Counted from the first letter of the stretch, positions 1 to 10,166 are shown. The stretch: DNA of 64,000 nt from GCA-2687025 sp964473525 (GCA_964473525.1 CAYYPK010000008.1:1-64000); one strand, 5' to 3'. The notes: generated by a model from the sequence alone, not told the origin. Translations and numbers: made by a program.

Positions 1-1473
1 CGACCCCCATGCTATATCAGCCATGGTCGTTTACACCGATCTATGTACACCCTCCTGTCCGCCGCATCACCTGTCGATGCGGTCCGGGTGGAAAGCACAC
101 AGGGCGCGGCCGGTACGACGGTGTCCGTGCCAATCACCATCTACGACGTGTCTACCCTCGGTGTCACCGGCGTCGACCTCAAGCTGACATACGACCCGGC
201 GATCCTCACCCCAACAAGCGACGCGAACGGGACGACGGCGTTCACCTTTGGCGATGTCGTCACCGGATCCTGGTCGATGGAGCAGAACGTCTTCACGCCT
301 GGCGAGCTCGAAGTATCCATGGCGGGCGCATTCGACAGCCCTCTCACTGGCGCTGGAGTTCTCGCGTACGTGGCGTTTGACGTGGACACTGCCGCGGTTA
401 CCAACACGACAAGCGCGCTAGGCCTCACGCGGGCGGATCTCAACGAGGGAGCCGCTTCATCCACACCGGTGGACGGCCTCTTCACGGTCGTCGAATTCAT
501 GTATGGCGACGTCACGGGCAACGGCGCGCTGAGCGGTTACGACGCGTCCCACAAGCTAGAGCACGTCGCCCAAGAACTCATCGGAGGCCACCACACATAT
601 CCGATAGAGACCCAGACGCCCGTGTGGGCCGCCGCCCCGCTAACGCACGACGAGGCGCACGCCGTGGCGGACGTCGACGGCGATGGCGTGTGCACCGCGA
701 TGGACGCGTCGCTGATCCTACAGAAGGCCGTCGGCCTCATCCCGAGCTTCCCGGTCGAGGGCGTCGGGGCTCCCAGCGCCACCCCCGTCGCTGGCGCATA
801 CTCCCTCCAAGCGATGGCGAGTTCGCAGCGACCAGGCGCGCGCATCGTCGTCTCGCTTGACGCCGTGGGCGTGGGGGATCTGTACGCAGGTGAACTCAGG
901 CTCGACTATGACGAGACTCTCGTCAGGTTCGTAGATGTCGACGTGGCGCCGTCCGACGGGCAGCGTCCTATGCTGGTCCACCGGCTAGGCGACGGACAGG
1001 CGTCCATTGCCTTCGCCGCAGCACGGCCCATCGACACTTCGCGGTCTGCGCTCGAAGTCGCCTTCGAGACGCTGGGCGGCATGGCACGCGCCGAGGCCGG
1101 CTCCATACGCGCGTCGCACCTGCGGCTGAACCGTACGTTGCTCAATTCGGGGTTCGACTACGCATTCCGCGTAGAGCCTTACCGGGACCAACTGCTGGCG
1201 AACTACCCGAACCCGTTCAACCCAGAGACGTGGATACCATTCGAACTCGCCGCCGACTCGGACGTGACGATCCGCATCTACGGCATGGACGGAGGGGTTG
1301 TCCGCACGCTGGACCTCGGCGCGCGCGCGATGGGCGAACACACAAGTCGGGAGAACGCCGCCTACTGGGACGGAGCCAACGAACACGGTGAAGCCGTCGC
1401 GAGCGGCGTTTACGTCTACGAACTGACAGCGGGCGACTACCACTCGCTGCGGCGCATGGTCGTACGGAAATGA
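1..1473 (+). CDS. Secreted cohesin/dockerin-like protein with PNPFNP sorting module, probably 5'-partial
   Basis: Reading frame 1 is open to the window edge. The first ATG is at 43, but it has no convincing signal peptide or ribosome site, so the gene probably starts outside the window. Counting from that ATG: a cohesin-type beta domain lies at about residues 12-153 and a dockerin-like module at about 154-240, with loops DVTGNGALSGYD and DVDGDGVCTAMD (Ca-ligand spacing D1-x-3-x-5, 9, 12). A second cohesin-like domain follows at about 250-378, and the C-terminal module (NYPNPFNPETWIPFELA, YWDGANEHG, final RRMVVRK) at about 383-476. The two dockerin loops are 42 residues apart, wider than usual. 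Inferred role is an extracellular or cell-surface structural protein. The next three genes share the same architecture. Confidence 0.82.
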   Translation, partial: RPPCYISHGRLHRSMYTLLSAASPVDAVRVESTQGAAGTTVSVPITIYDVSTLGVTGVDLKLTYDPAILTPTSDANGTTAFTFGDVVTGSWSMEQNVFTPGELEVSMAGAFDSPLTGAGVLAYVAFDVDTAAVTNTTSALGLTRADLNEGAASSTPVDGLFTVVEFMYGDVTGNGALSGYDASHKLEHVAQELIGGHHTYPIETQTPVWAAAPLTHDEAHAVADVDGDGVCTAMDASLILQKAVGLIPSFPVEGVGAPSATPVAGAYSLQAMASSQRPGARIVVSLDAVGVGDLYAGELRLDYDETLVRFVDVDVAPSDGQRPMLVHRLGDGQASIAFAAARPIDTSRSALEVAFETLGGMARAEAGSIRASHLRLNRTLLNSGFDYAFRVEPYRDQLLANYPNPFNPETWIPFELAADSDVTIRIYGMDGGVVRTLDLGARAMGEHTSRENAAYWDGANEHGEAVASGVYVYELTAGDYHSLRRMVVRK

Positions 1474-1688
1474 CGTGCCAGAGATCACCGTTATTGGGTT
1501 ACCTTGCGCATATATATATGAGGCGCCATACTCGCGACACTCGTCGCGTCGGCCACGAACGTGGCTGGACGCCGAATGCGGACGTCAACCTAGGGGCGCA
1601 GACATCCGGAGAGCCGTGCCCCCAGGCAATGGACAGACACGTGGGTCACTGTAGGCGATGCGTGGCCCTGGGGAAGGGAGCGGCGGCA

Positions 1689-4600
1689 ATGGTAAGTCGA
1701 TCGCGGATCGGACTGGGTCTCTGTGTCTTGGCGTTGCTCGCTTGGGCCGCGGCGTCCTATGCGGTCGAGCTGACACTGTTGGGCGCGGTGTCCACGGGAG
1801 ACCCGAACAACAGCGATGTGGCGATTAGCCCGTCCGGCACGGTCATCGCAACATCGAGCACGGGCAGCGACCTACGCATCTGGGACGCGACAGACCCGAC
1901 TACGATATCGCTCGCGGCCACCATCAGTTTCCCTGGCAGTCTCGCTCGGGCGACGTACAGCCCTGACGGCACGTTCGTAGCCACCGGCGGCTCCAACCAG
2001 ACGGTCTACTTCGTCGACGTGACGGACATTGCCAACCCAGTCGAGATGGCCTCCGCTGTCCACGGCCATTCGATCTCCGGCATAGCCATCAGTTCAGATC
2101 AGAGCCTGATGGCGGTCAGTGGAGATGGAAACACGGCGGAGCTATGGGATATCAGCTCCCTGGCATCACCTGTATCTCTCGGGGAGGCCGTGGGACACCT
2201 AGGGCGGGTTGGGTCGGTGGCGTTCAGCGCAGATGGCACGATGTTGGCGACCGGCTCGGCCGACCTGGCTGTACGGCTGTGGGACATCACGACGCCTGCC
2301 TCTCCGGCAGCCATCACTGTAGTCGGCAGCGCGCACACTAATCACATCCCGTCGCTTGGCTTCTCGCCTGACGGCTCCGCACTCGTGAGCGCCTCGGCCG
2401 ATGGCACGGCCAAAGCCTGGGATCTGGCCGGAGAGTACCCCCCAGCGCTGATGGCGGAGCTCAGCGGGGTCGGCGAGGGATACGCGGTGATGAGCGCCTC
2501 GGGCGCCAGACTGTTCACATCCGGCGCACAGGCCCAGGTGTGGGACATCAGTTCGCCTGCTACGCCCACGTTGCTCGCCGCCACGTCGGAGTTCTCGACC
2601 GCGGCGACACGGGTGCACGTCTCCGCCGACGCCACGAAGTTGGCGGCGCTAGGGGACGGAACGGCAGTCAGGCTGTACGGTGTCATCTCGGACGGCGTGG
2701 CGGCGGCATCTCCTGACCCGTTGGGTGTGGGCGTCGTCGATGTCGGCTCGACAGGCACGGGCATTCTGACCATCAGCAACACCGGCGCGGCGCCGCTGTC
2801 CGTCACGGATGTAGTCTCTTCGAACACGCAGTTCAGCGCCTCACCGACTGCGTTTTCCGTCGATGCCGGGTCGAGTCAGGACGTGGTCGTCACATTTGCC
2901 CCGTCAGTGGTTGGCCTGGAAACGGCCGACATAGCTTTCATTCACAATGGGAGTGGTTCAGACACGGCCGTGGCCAGTGGTATAGGGCGTATCACGCCAC
3001 CCACAGGCGACCTCAACGACACGCGCATCGCGTACCAGACCGACATCGACGGCAACGACGAAATCTACATCGTCACTGTCGACGGGGCAGTGAACACGAA
3101 CCTCACACAACACCCTTCCAGCGACACGGTGCCCACGTGGTCTCCTGATGTCAGGCGCGTCGCCTTCGCGTCGAACCGGGACGGCGATTACGAGATATAC
3201 GTGATCGACACGGACGGGTCGAACCTCGTGCAGCTGACGGACAACGAGTTCGTGGACGGGGAGCCAGCGTGGTCGCCGGACGGGCTTAGCATCGCTTTCT
3301 CGTCGGATCGCGACGGCGACCGCGAGATATACGTGATGGGAGCGGACGGCTCGGCGCCGACGCGTCTCACGAACGAGGTAGGGTCCGACAACTTCCCGGC
3401 GTGGTCGCCTGACGGCTCGAAGCTCATGTTCCAGTCGGAGCGCGGCCCTGACCCCTTCGCGACATGGGTGATGCGGGCGGACGGGTCCGATCCCACATTC
3501 GCCTTTCCGTCCATCAGCGGACCAGGCTCCTGGTCGCCAGACGGCACCCGTTTCGCGCTCTACTTCCAGACGGGGGCATACTTCGAGGTCATCACGGTTG
3601 GCGTCGACAGGTCTGACGAGGTCCGGTATGGTATCCCCGGCAGTACCTGGGATCCGTCGTGGTCGCCAGACGGCGCGAGGTTCGTCCTCCAGCGCGCGGC
3701 TGGCGAGATCATCACGCGGGTGTCGGAGGATCCCGTCGGCGCGACAGTGGACATCACCAGCGGCGGGTCGAACAGCTCCGCAACCTGGTCCCAGTTTGGC
3801 GAGCCTGGAGCGTTCGGCGCCGCGAGGGTCACCGCGGGGTCGTGGCAGAGCCAGGCTGGTACTTCCTTCACGATCCCTGTCGACATCAGCGACGTCACAG
3901 GTCTGGACCTCGTTGGCGCCTCGTTGGTCCTGACGTACGACCCGACACTGTTGACGCCGAGGGACGACGGGCTGAACACGACAGCCGTGTCTCTCGGCGA
4001 TGTCGTTGCCGCTAGCGCCGACCCATCAAGTTGGTCGGTGGCACAGAACGTATCGGCGCCCGGGACGCTTGACATCGCGCTGGCAGGTAGCATCTCCAGC
4101 CCGGCCGTAGGCGGCGGCACGCTCGTGACTGTCGTATTCGAAGTCGACTCGTCGGCGGCGTCTGGGGATGCGAGCGCCCTCGACCTCGTCTCCGTTGAGC
4201 TCAGCGAAGGCTTGATACCCGCGACCGTGGTGAACGGCGCGTTCACCGTGCTGGACCTGGTGTTCGGAGACGTCACCGGGAACGGGACGGCGTCGCCGTT
4301 GGATGCCGCGTGGATATTGGAATACGCGGCGGGTAACCTTCTCGTTCCCCCGGTCGTTACCCGGTTCCCAATCCAGGATACGGCGCCGACATGGGCTCCC
4401 GCGCCGGTGACCGACGCCGTGGCGCTGAACGTGGCGGACACCGACAACGACCTCGAGCTCGACCCGACGAATGGGACGGTGTCGAGCAACGACGCCTCTC
4501 TGATCCTACAGCGCGTTGTCAAACTCATCACGGTGTTTCCCGCGGAGCAACCAGCGTCCGCGCCATCACTTGCGTCAGTTTCCATGCCCTCCGGCCTGAC

Positions 4601-5258
4601 GGGCAGCGCTTCCTCTCTACGGCCCGGCGACGCCGTCACGGTGTGGCTGCGCATGGAGGACTTGTCGGACATCTACGCTGGCGAGCTGCGGTTCGACTAT
4701 GATGCGGAGTTGCTGATCCCTGCGGACATCCAGCCTACGGCCGACGGCGAAGCGGCTTTCAGATCGCTCTCGAAGCCCGGGCAGTTGGCGCTGACGTTCG
4801 CGTCCGGTCGGCCGTTGGCGAACGCGTCGTCGATGCTCAGCGCGACGTTCCATGTCGCCCGAGGGCTCGAGCGTTCGGCAGCCACGGCCGTGACCGTGTC
4901 TCGCGTCCGTCTGAACGGGCGCGCGTTCGGGGATAGCCTCACGCATCCGCTGAACATACAGCCGTACCAGTTCCTCCTCGGGGCAAACTACCCGAACCCC
5001 TTCAATCCTGAGACGTGGATTCCGTTCGAGCTCGCCGAAGATGCGGACGTCACCGTCCACATCTACGGTCTCGGCGGGAAAATCGTGCGCACGCTGGATG
5101 TCGGGTACCGGCCGAAAGGTGAATACCGCAGCCGGGGCCACGCGGCGTACTGGGACGGTCGCAACGAGGTCGGGGAACGTGTCGCCAGCGGCGCGTACAT
5201 CTACGAGCTCCTCGCAGGAAGTCAGCGTGCCACGCGGAGAATGGTGATCGCCAAGTAG
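1689..5258 (+). CDS. Secreted WD40/TolB/cohesin/dockerin multidomain protein with PNPFNP sorting module
   Basis: The ATG at 1689 follows a GGGAAGGGAG site and opens a clear signal peptide (VSRSRIGLGLCVLALLAWAA, cut near SYA); the frame is open further upstream but that part is not protein-like. The protein is 1189 aa. Domains in order: WD40-like propeller about 25-330; ASH/HYDIN-like Ig domain about 336-433; TolB-like PD40 propeller about 440-703 (repeated AWSPDG and DREIYVM motifs); cohesin-type domain about 711-857; split dockerin about 858-952; second cohesin-like domain about 970-1090; C-terminal sorting module from about 1094 (NYPNPFNPETWIPFELA, YWDGRN, RRMVIAK). It is a secreted or surface multidomain protein of unknown target. 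The second dockerin loop is expanded relative to its paralogues. Confidence 0.88.
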   Translation: MVSRSRIGLGLCVLALLAWAAASYAVELTLLGAVSTGDPNNSDVAISPSGTVIATSSTGSDLRIWDATDPTTISLAATISFPGSLARATYSPDGTFVATGGSNQTVYFVDVTDIANPVEMASAVHGHSISGIAISSDQSLMAVSGDGNTAELWDISSLASPVSLGEAVGHLGRVGSVAFSADGTMLATGSADLAVRLWDITTPASPAAITVVGSAHTNHIPSLGFSPDGSALVSASADGTAKAWDLAGEYPPALMAELSGVGEGYAVMSASGARLFTSGAQAQVWDISSPATPTLLAATSEFSTAATRVHVSADATKLAALGDGTAVRLYGVISDGVAAASPDPLGVGVVDVGSTGTGILTISNTGAAPLSVTDVVSSNTQFSASPTAFSVDAGSSQDVVVTFAPSVVGLETADIAFIHNGSGSDTAVASGIGRITPPTGDLNDTRIAYQTDIDGNDEIYIVTVDGAVNTNLTQHPSSDTVPTWSPDVRRVAFASNRDGDYEIYVIDTDGSNLVQLTDNEFVDGEPAWSPDGLSIAFSSDRDGDREIYVMGADGSAPTRLTNEVGSDNFPAWSPDGSKLMFQSERGPDPFATWVMRADGSDPTFAFPSISGPGSWSPDGTRFALYFQTGAYFEVITVGVDRSDEVRYGIPGSTWDPSWSPDGARFVLQRAAGEIITRVSEDPVGATVDITSGGSNSSATWSQFGEPGAFGAARVTAGSWQSQAGTSFTIPVDISDVTGLDLVGASLVLTYDPTLLTPRDDGLNTTAVSLGDVVAASADPSSWSVAQNVSAPGTLDIALAGSISSPAVGGGTLVTVVFEVDSSAASGDASALDLVSVELSEGLIPATVVNGAFTVLDLVFGDVTGNGTASPLDAAWILEYAAGNLLVPPVVTRFPIQDTAPTWAPAPVTDAVALNVADTDNDLELDPTNGTVSSNDASLILQRVVKLITVFPAEQPASAPSLASVSMPSGLTGSASSLRPGDAVTVWLRMEDLSDIYAGELRFDYDAELLIPADIQPTADGEAAFRSLSKPGQLALTFASGRPLANASSMLSATFHVARGLERSAATAVTVSRVRLNGRAFGDSLTHPLNIQPYQFLLGANYPNPFNPETWIPFELAEDADVTVHIYGLGGKIVRTLDVGYRPKGEYRSRGHAAYWDGRNEVGERVASGAYIYELLAGSQRATRRMVIAK

Positions 5259-5313
5259 AGCCGGGAACCGTGGCCGGAGCGTGGCGCGGCCTCGACATCG
5301 CCGGAGCAGCGCG

Positions 5314-7062
5314 ATGTCGAGGCGGCAGAATAGGCAAGCACTCGTGATCCAACTCGCGCGCGGAATCATAGCTGCGACGCTCACCGTCATATGCGCATGT
5401 GTGTGGGCGGCCCCCGTCGAGGTGAGTCTGCCCGACGTGCGCGTTGCGCCCGGCGGACGTGTCACAGCGGCCATTGAAGTCAGCGACATCACCAAGGAAG
5501 AACTCAGCGCGGCGGAATTCACGCTGCTATACGACCCGTCCGTGGTTTCGGTCACCTCGGTGACAACATCAGGCGGCCTGGCGCAGGGCTGGTTGATGTC
5601 GCACAAGACCGTCGACGGTCAGGTCGGTGTTGCGATGGCGAGCGCGCGACCAACATCCGGCAGTGGGGCCCTACTGTTCACTGAATTCGAGGCGCTGCCC
5701 TGCGCGACGGGCGTCACCGAACTGACTCTGGCGCGGGTGCGGCTGAATCGGAACATCCCCGTGACGGTTCGCAACGGTTCCATCGCCGTCGATGCCGCGC
5801 CGTTGACGGAGTTCGCGATGGACCTGCCAGCCGCCTGGGATCTGGTGTCCCTACCGGCGCCGGGCGACTCATCTCCCTTGGGCCGCGTCATCGCCACAGC
5901 GTACGGCTGGGACGCGCGGGCACAACGGTACGCGCTCCTCCGCTCCGTGGGGGCCGACGCCCTCCCGCCCGTCACCGGTGGCGCGTTCGTACGTCATACG
6001 GATGCGGATGGCGACCTCACCGTGCGCTTGCGACTCGACACGGATAGCTCCTGCGTTCGCGAGGCGTCCACTACGCTGTACCCCGGGTGGAACATCGTCG
6101 GGGCCCCAGCGGCCGATGGATCGCCCGTGTCGGTTGTCAGCCTGCGCAGCGACGGCTCGACTGGGTGGTCGTCGATACCAGCCAACGCGGTATTCGCTTA
6201 CGACCCGGCGGACCAGAGCTACGCCCCCGCGAGTCAGCTCCAGCCGGGGCGCGGGCATTGGATCTACAACGGATCCCGTCGCGAACAGCGCGTCTCGCTG
6301 CCGCAGGCGCGTGATCTCACGGGCGCGAGCTCTTCGCCGCAGCGACGAGTCGAAGCAGCGCCGCGCTCCCTCACTGTCCGCCTCCGACTGACCACCGGCT
6401 CAGGCGATACCGACGAGGTGTCGCTCGTCATGAGCCGCCGCGCGCGCACCGGCTTCGATCCGCTCGACCTTCCCGCGCCTCCGCAGCCGCCCGGTCGACG
6501 CGCGCCCAGGTTGCGCGCGGTGGGCGAGTCCGGCCCGGCGTTCCTGCGGCGTAGCGCGCGGCCGATGACGGATGGCGTGGCCACGTGGACCATCGCGGCC
6601 GAGGGGCGGGACGATAATACGCTCGACTGGGAGACCTCGGGGCTGCCGGGCCGCTCCGCCGTGATGCTGTGGCCGGACGGCTCACGGATCGACCTGGGTC
6701 GTCCCGGCTCGACGACGCTGGCCGCAGGCGCGCGCCGGTTCGTCGTACGCGCGACCGTGGCGGCGCCCCACGGCACGCGAGTCCACCAGAACTTCCCAAA
6801 CCCGTTCAACCCAGAAACGTGGATTCCGTTCGAGCTCGCCGAATCCGCAGACGTGCGCGTGCACATCTACGACACACGTGGACTACGAGTGCGCTCGCTC
6901 GACATCGGGTGGTTGCCGGCGGGCCACTACGTGCAGCGTGGCGCCGCGGCGCGGTGGGACGGGCGCAACACAGTGGGGTCGAGGGTAAGCAGCGGCGTGT
7001 ACTTCGTCGAGTTGCTTGCCGGAGACCTGCGGCGGACACAGAGGATGGTCGTCGGCAAATGA
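5314..7062 (+). CDS. Secreted cohesin-domain protein with PNPFNP sorting module
   Basis: Start taken at ATG 5314, behind GGAG at 5303-5306; a GTG at 5281 in frame is less well placed. The 582-aa product begins with a signal peptide (IIAATLTVICACVWA) and goes straight into one cohesin-type domain at about 30-160. Residues about 170-330 hold a tandem module with aromatic-Gly signatures (AWDLVSLPAPG, GWNIVGAPA, GRGHWIYNG), which I know from other secreted proteins of such lineages but cannot assign a function. A low-complexity, Arg/Pro-rich stretch separates it from the C-terminal module (NFPNPFNPETWIPFELA, RWDGRN, RRT/QRMVVGK). No dockerin is visible. The stop overlaps the next start (ATGA, 7059-7062), so the two genes are probably translationally coupled. 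Confidence 0.86.
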   Translation: MSRRQNRQALVIQLARGIIAATLTVICACVWAAPVEVSLPDVRVAPGGRVTAAIEVSDITKEELSAAEFTLLYDPSVVSVTSVTTSGGLAQGWLMSHKTVDGQVGVAMASARPTSGSGALLFTEFEALPCATGVTELTLARVRLNRNIPVTVRNGSIAVDAAPLTEFAMDLPAAWDLVSLPAPGDSSPLGRVIATAYGWDARAQRYALLRSVGADALPPVTGGAFVRHTDADGDLTVRLRLDTDSSCVREASTTLYPGWNIVGAPAADGSPVSVVSLRSDGSTGWSSIPANAVFAYDPADQSYAPASQLQPGRGHWIYNGSRREQRVSLPQARDLTGASSSPQRRVEAAPRSLTVRLRLTTGSGDTDEVSLVMSRRARTGFDPLDLPAPPQPPGRRAPRLRAVGESGPAFLRRSARPMTDGVATWTIAAEGRDDNTLDWETSGLPGRSAVMLWPDGSRIDLGRPGSTTLAAGARRFVVRATVAAPHGTRVHQNFPNPFNPETWIPFELAESADVRVHIYDTRGLRVRSLDIGWLPAGHYVQRGAAARWDGRNTVGSRVSSGVYFVELLAGDLRRTQRMVVGK

Positions 7063-9992
7063 CCGCATTAGCTCTTACACGGCCGTTCTTCCATGGGACG
7101 GGCACAGGTCGCGGCGGCCGGAGTGACGTCGTCACTGTGGGCTGCGTCCTCCTGTGGGCGATCGTCTCGGCGACGTCCGCGGTGGAATTCGACGCGTCAG
7201 ACGAGGTGACGACGCCAGGCGAGACGGCCACCGTGACGGTCTCCATGGGTGACGCAGCAGGCCTGGGAATCGTGGCACTCGGTCTGACGGTGACTTACGA
7301 CCCGTCGTTGCTGTCGACCGTTCACGACACCGAAGGCGCCATGGCGTCGGTGGCCCTCGGCGCTGACGCGCCGGACGGCTGGCTACTGGAACAGAATGAA
7401 CTGACGCCCGGCGCCATCGACGTTGCCATGGCGGCCGATTTCGCAAAGCCGTTGGCCGGGCCGGGGAATCTGCTCACGGTGACGTTCGTCGCGACGGACA
7501 CCCTTGCCGGCCCGTCGGCGCTGAGTCCGGTCGCGCTGACCTTGGAGCTCAACGAGGGCGCCGTGCCCGCGACAGTCGTGGACGGGTCTGTCACGGTCGT
7601 GCGCAGCCTAGCGATTCCCGACTTCGCGTTGCGCAGCGCGTGGGTGTTCGACCCCGGGCCAGGTGGCAACAAGGACGGAGCCGCGAACCCCGGCGAGACG
7701 GTCTCGCTACGGATCCGCCTCAAGAACGAGGGGGACGCGGCCGCGCAGAACGTCCTGGTGACCATAGGCAGCGCGGATGGCGGCGTAGACTTCCCCGTCC
7801 CCACCGTGTCGCACGCCACGTGGCCGGCGGGTGAGGCCCGAAACAACGATGGCCTCATTCTGGCGGTACCCGCCGACGCGACGCCGGTTGATATCGTCAT
7901 CGTGGTGGATGTCACGGCGGACAACGGCGGCCCCTGGCAGTTCTCGTATCCCCTCTCCATCGCCCCTCTGCCGGTCGTGTTCGTGGAACGCAGCATCTGG
8001 TTCCGCGACAAGCTCACGGGCAACGACGACGGGCAAGCGAACCCTGGGGAACTCCTCGAGATCAGGGCGCGGCTCAAGAACGAGAGTCTTGTCGAGGCGC
8101 AGAACGTGGTGGTGTCGCTGAGCAGCGCCGACGACGTTGTGATGGTGAACGGGCAGGTCACGCACGCGACGTGGCCAGCGGGGGTCGCGCGGAACAACGA
8201 CGGTCTGCTAGTGGAGATCGGACCAACCGCGTTGGATTTCGTGACGCTCGTCATCGACGTGACTGCCGACAACGGAGGCCCGTGGCAGTTCACGTACGCG
8301 CTCCCCATCACGCCCCTGCCGGTCGTGCTCGCGGAACGCAGCATCTGGTTCCGCGACAAGGTGACGGGCAACGACGACGGTGAAGCCAACCCAGGCGAAC
8401 GGCTGGAGATCAGAGCGCGGATCAAGAACGAAAGCCTGGTGGCCGCGCAGAACGTCGTCGTCTCCCTGAGCAGCGCGGACGAAGTCACCATCGTCAGCAG
8501 CCAGGTCACGCACGCGACGTGGCCAGCGGGTGTCGCGCGGAACAACAACGGTCTCCTCGTGGAGATCGGATCGACGGCGTCTGATTTCGTGACGCTCGTC
8601 ATCGACGTGACTGCCGACAACGGAGGCCCGTGGCAGTTCACGTACGCGCTCCCCATCACGCCCCTGCCGGTCGTGCTCGCGGAACGCAGCATCTGGTTCC
8701 GCGACAAGGTGACGGGCAACGACGACGGTGAAGCCAACCCAGGCGAACGGCTGGAGATCAGAGCGCGGATCAAGAACGAAAGCCTGGTGGCCGCGCAGAA
8801 CGTCGTCGTCTCCCTGAGCAGCGCGGACGAAGTCACCATCGTCAGCAGCCAGGTCACGCACGAGACGTGGCCAGCGGGTGTCGCGCGGAACAACAACGGT
8901 CTCCTCGTGGAGATCGGGCCGACCGCGTCGGGGTCTGTGACCTTGGACGTCGACGTCACCGCGGACAACGGTGGCCCGTGGCAGTTCACGTACTCCATGC
9001 CGGTAGTGGCCTCCCCCGCTGACTTCGCGATGCGAAGCGCGTGGTTCCGCGACAAGGTCACGGGAGACGCGGACGGTCAGGCGGAGCCCGGCGAGCGCGT
9101 GGAGGTCCGCGCGCGCGTCAAGAACGAGGGTCAGACGGCGGCCGAGAACGTCGTCGTCACGCTCAGCACTGCCGATGCCAACGTCAGCGCCGTTTCCGGC
9201 ACGGTCACCCACGCAACCTGGCCCGCTGGCGAAGCGCGAAATAACGTCGGTCTGCAGGTCGATCTGGGTCCGAACGTCGGAGCGACGGTCGACTTCGTGC
9301 TGGACATCACTGCCGACAACGGAGGCCCGTGGCGGTTCGAATTCACGCTGTCAACGGCGACCCCCGCCGCGCCTACAGCACTCGCGGCTATCGAGGATGT
9401 CAATCGCGACGGCTCTGTCGACCTCGTCGACATTCTGACGGTCGCCTCGGCGCTCGGACAGCCGGCGTCCGCGTATCCGAGCGCCGACCTGAACGGCGAT
9501 CAGTTGCTGGACATCGCGGACATGGCGGTTGTCGAACGCGCGCGCTCCGACGCTCTCGGTGGCGCTCCGTCCGTCGCTGGCAGCCGGTTGCGACTCGCTG
9601 AGAGATGGCTGCGCGAGGCGCGAGAGCAGCATGACGGCTCTCGCGTGTACCTCGAAGGGATTGCCGGCATAGAACGCCTGTTGCTCACGCTTCGCCCCTA
9701 CGCGACGGCGCTCCTGCCGAACTACCCCAACCCATTCAACCCGGAGACGTGGATTCCCTTCGACCTGGCGGAACCTGCCACCGTTACCATCGCCATCTAC
9801 GACGTCCGTGGGCGGTCGGTGCGGCGCATCGACCTTGGCCGTCGTGACGTGGGCAAATACCGCCGCCGTGGCGAGGCCGCGTACTGGGGCGGCATCAACG
9901 ATGCGGGCGAGCCCGTCGCGGGCGGCGTCTACCTCTACGAGCTCCGGGCCGGAATCCACCGGCAGTCCCGCCGGATGATAGTCCTGAAGTGA
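7059..9992 (+). CDS. Secreted cohesin protein with five 116-residue Ig-like repeats, dockerin and sorting module
   Basis: The ATG at 7059 overlaps the previous stop (ATGA). The N-terminus has a signal-like helix (VVTVGCVLLWAIVSATSA). Of 977 residues: cohesin-type domain about 45-180; five tandem Ig-like (CARDB-like) repeats of about 116 aa from 185 to 767, each with W/V-F-x-D, G-N-D-D-G-x-A-N-P-G-E, NVVVSLSSAD and DNGGPWQF; a classical dockerin at about 776-828 with loops DVNRDGSVDLVD and DLNGDQLLDIAD; sorting module from about 886 (NYPNPFNPETWIPFDLA, final RRMIVLK). Carrying cohesin and dockerin in one chain, it could polymerise head to tail. That is inference, because the cohesin partner cannot be read from sequence alone. 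Confidence 0.88.
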   Translation: MTALALTRPFFHGTGTGRGGRSDVVTVGCVLLWAIVSATSAVEFDASDEVTTPGETATVTVSMGDAAGLGIVALGLTVTYDPSLLSTVHDTEGAMASVALGADAPDGWLLEQNELTPGAIDVAMAADFAKPLAGPGNLLTVTFVATDTLAGPSALSPVALTLELNEGAVPATVVDGSVTVVRSLAIPDFALRSAWVFDPGPGGNKDGAANPGETVSLRIRLKNEGDAAAQNVLVTIGSADGGVDFPVPTVSHATWPAGEARNNDGLILAVPADATPVDIVIVVDVTADNGGPWQFSYPLSIAPLPVVFVERSIWFRDKLTGNDDGQANPGELLEIRARLKNESLVEAQNVVVSLSSADDVVMVNGQVTHATWPAGVARNNDGLLVEIGPTALDFVTLVIDVTADNGGPWQFTYALPITPLPVVLAERSIWFRDKVTGNDDGEANPGERLEIRARIKNESLVAAQNVVVSLSSADEVTIVSSQVTHATWPAGVARNNNGLLVEIGSTASDFVTLVIDVTADNGGPWQFTYALPITPLPVVLAERSIWFRDKVTGNDDGEANPGERLEIRARIKNESLVAAQNVVVSLSSADEVTIVSSQVTHETWPAGVARNNNGLLVEIGPTASGSVTLDVDVTADNGGPWQFTYSMPVVASPADFAMRSAWFRDKVTGDADGQAEPGERVEVRARVKNEGQTAAENVVVTLSTADANVSAVSGTVTHATWPAGEARNNVGLQVDLGPNVGATVDFVLDITADNGGPWRFEFTLSTATPAAPTALAAIEDVNRDGSVDLVDILTVASALGQPASAYPSADLNGDQLLDIADMAVVERARSDALGGAPSVAGSRLRLAERWLREAREQHDGSRVYLEGIAGIERLLLTLRPYATALLPNYPNPFNPETWIPFDLAEPATVTIAIYDVRGRSVRRIDLGRRDVGKYRRRGEAAYWGGINDAGEPVAGGVYLYELRAGIHRQSRRMIVLK
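8235..8918 (+). repeat. Near-perfect 348-bp tandem duplication inside the Ig-like repeat array
   Basis: Bases 8235-8570 recur at 8583-8918 with a period of 348 bp (116 codons). Reading both copies I find a single internal difference (GCACGCGACG against GCACGAGACG) before they diverge. The neighbouring units (from about 7620, 7968 and 9012) have the same period but are visibly diverged. The near-identity at DNA level, including synonymous positions, points to a recent unit duplication or gene conversion. Confidence 0.9.
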
Positions 9993-10166
9993 CCCGCCGT
10001 CGGCCCTCCGTCTGGCGCCATGCCGGTAGCGGCCCGCGACGCTCGCGATCGCGGAAGGCGTCGCCCTGACCCCTCCGCCTATTCGGCGACGCTTGCGGCC
10101 AACGCCACGTTCACGCAGACTGTGATACATCCATGTAACGCGCGCACGCGCCACTGGGAGTGCTAC

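Noticed and set aside
1500..1525. ATATATATATG run upstream of the second secreted protein as a promoter.
   Set aside because: A -10-like word exists but the -35 and spacing are weak (TTGGGT with variable spacing); not strong enough to list as a promoter.
7322..9061. Long open frame on the minus strand across the repeat array (579 codons).
   Set aside because: It is antisense to the Ig-like repeats and repeats with the same period; high GC third positions keep it open.
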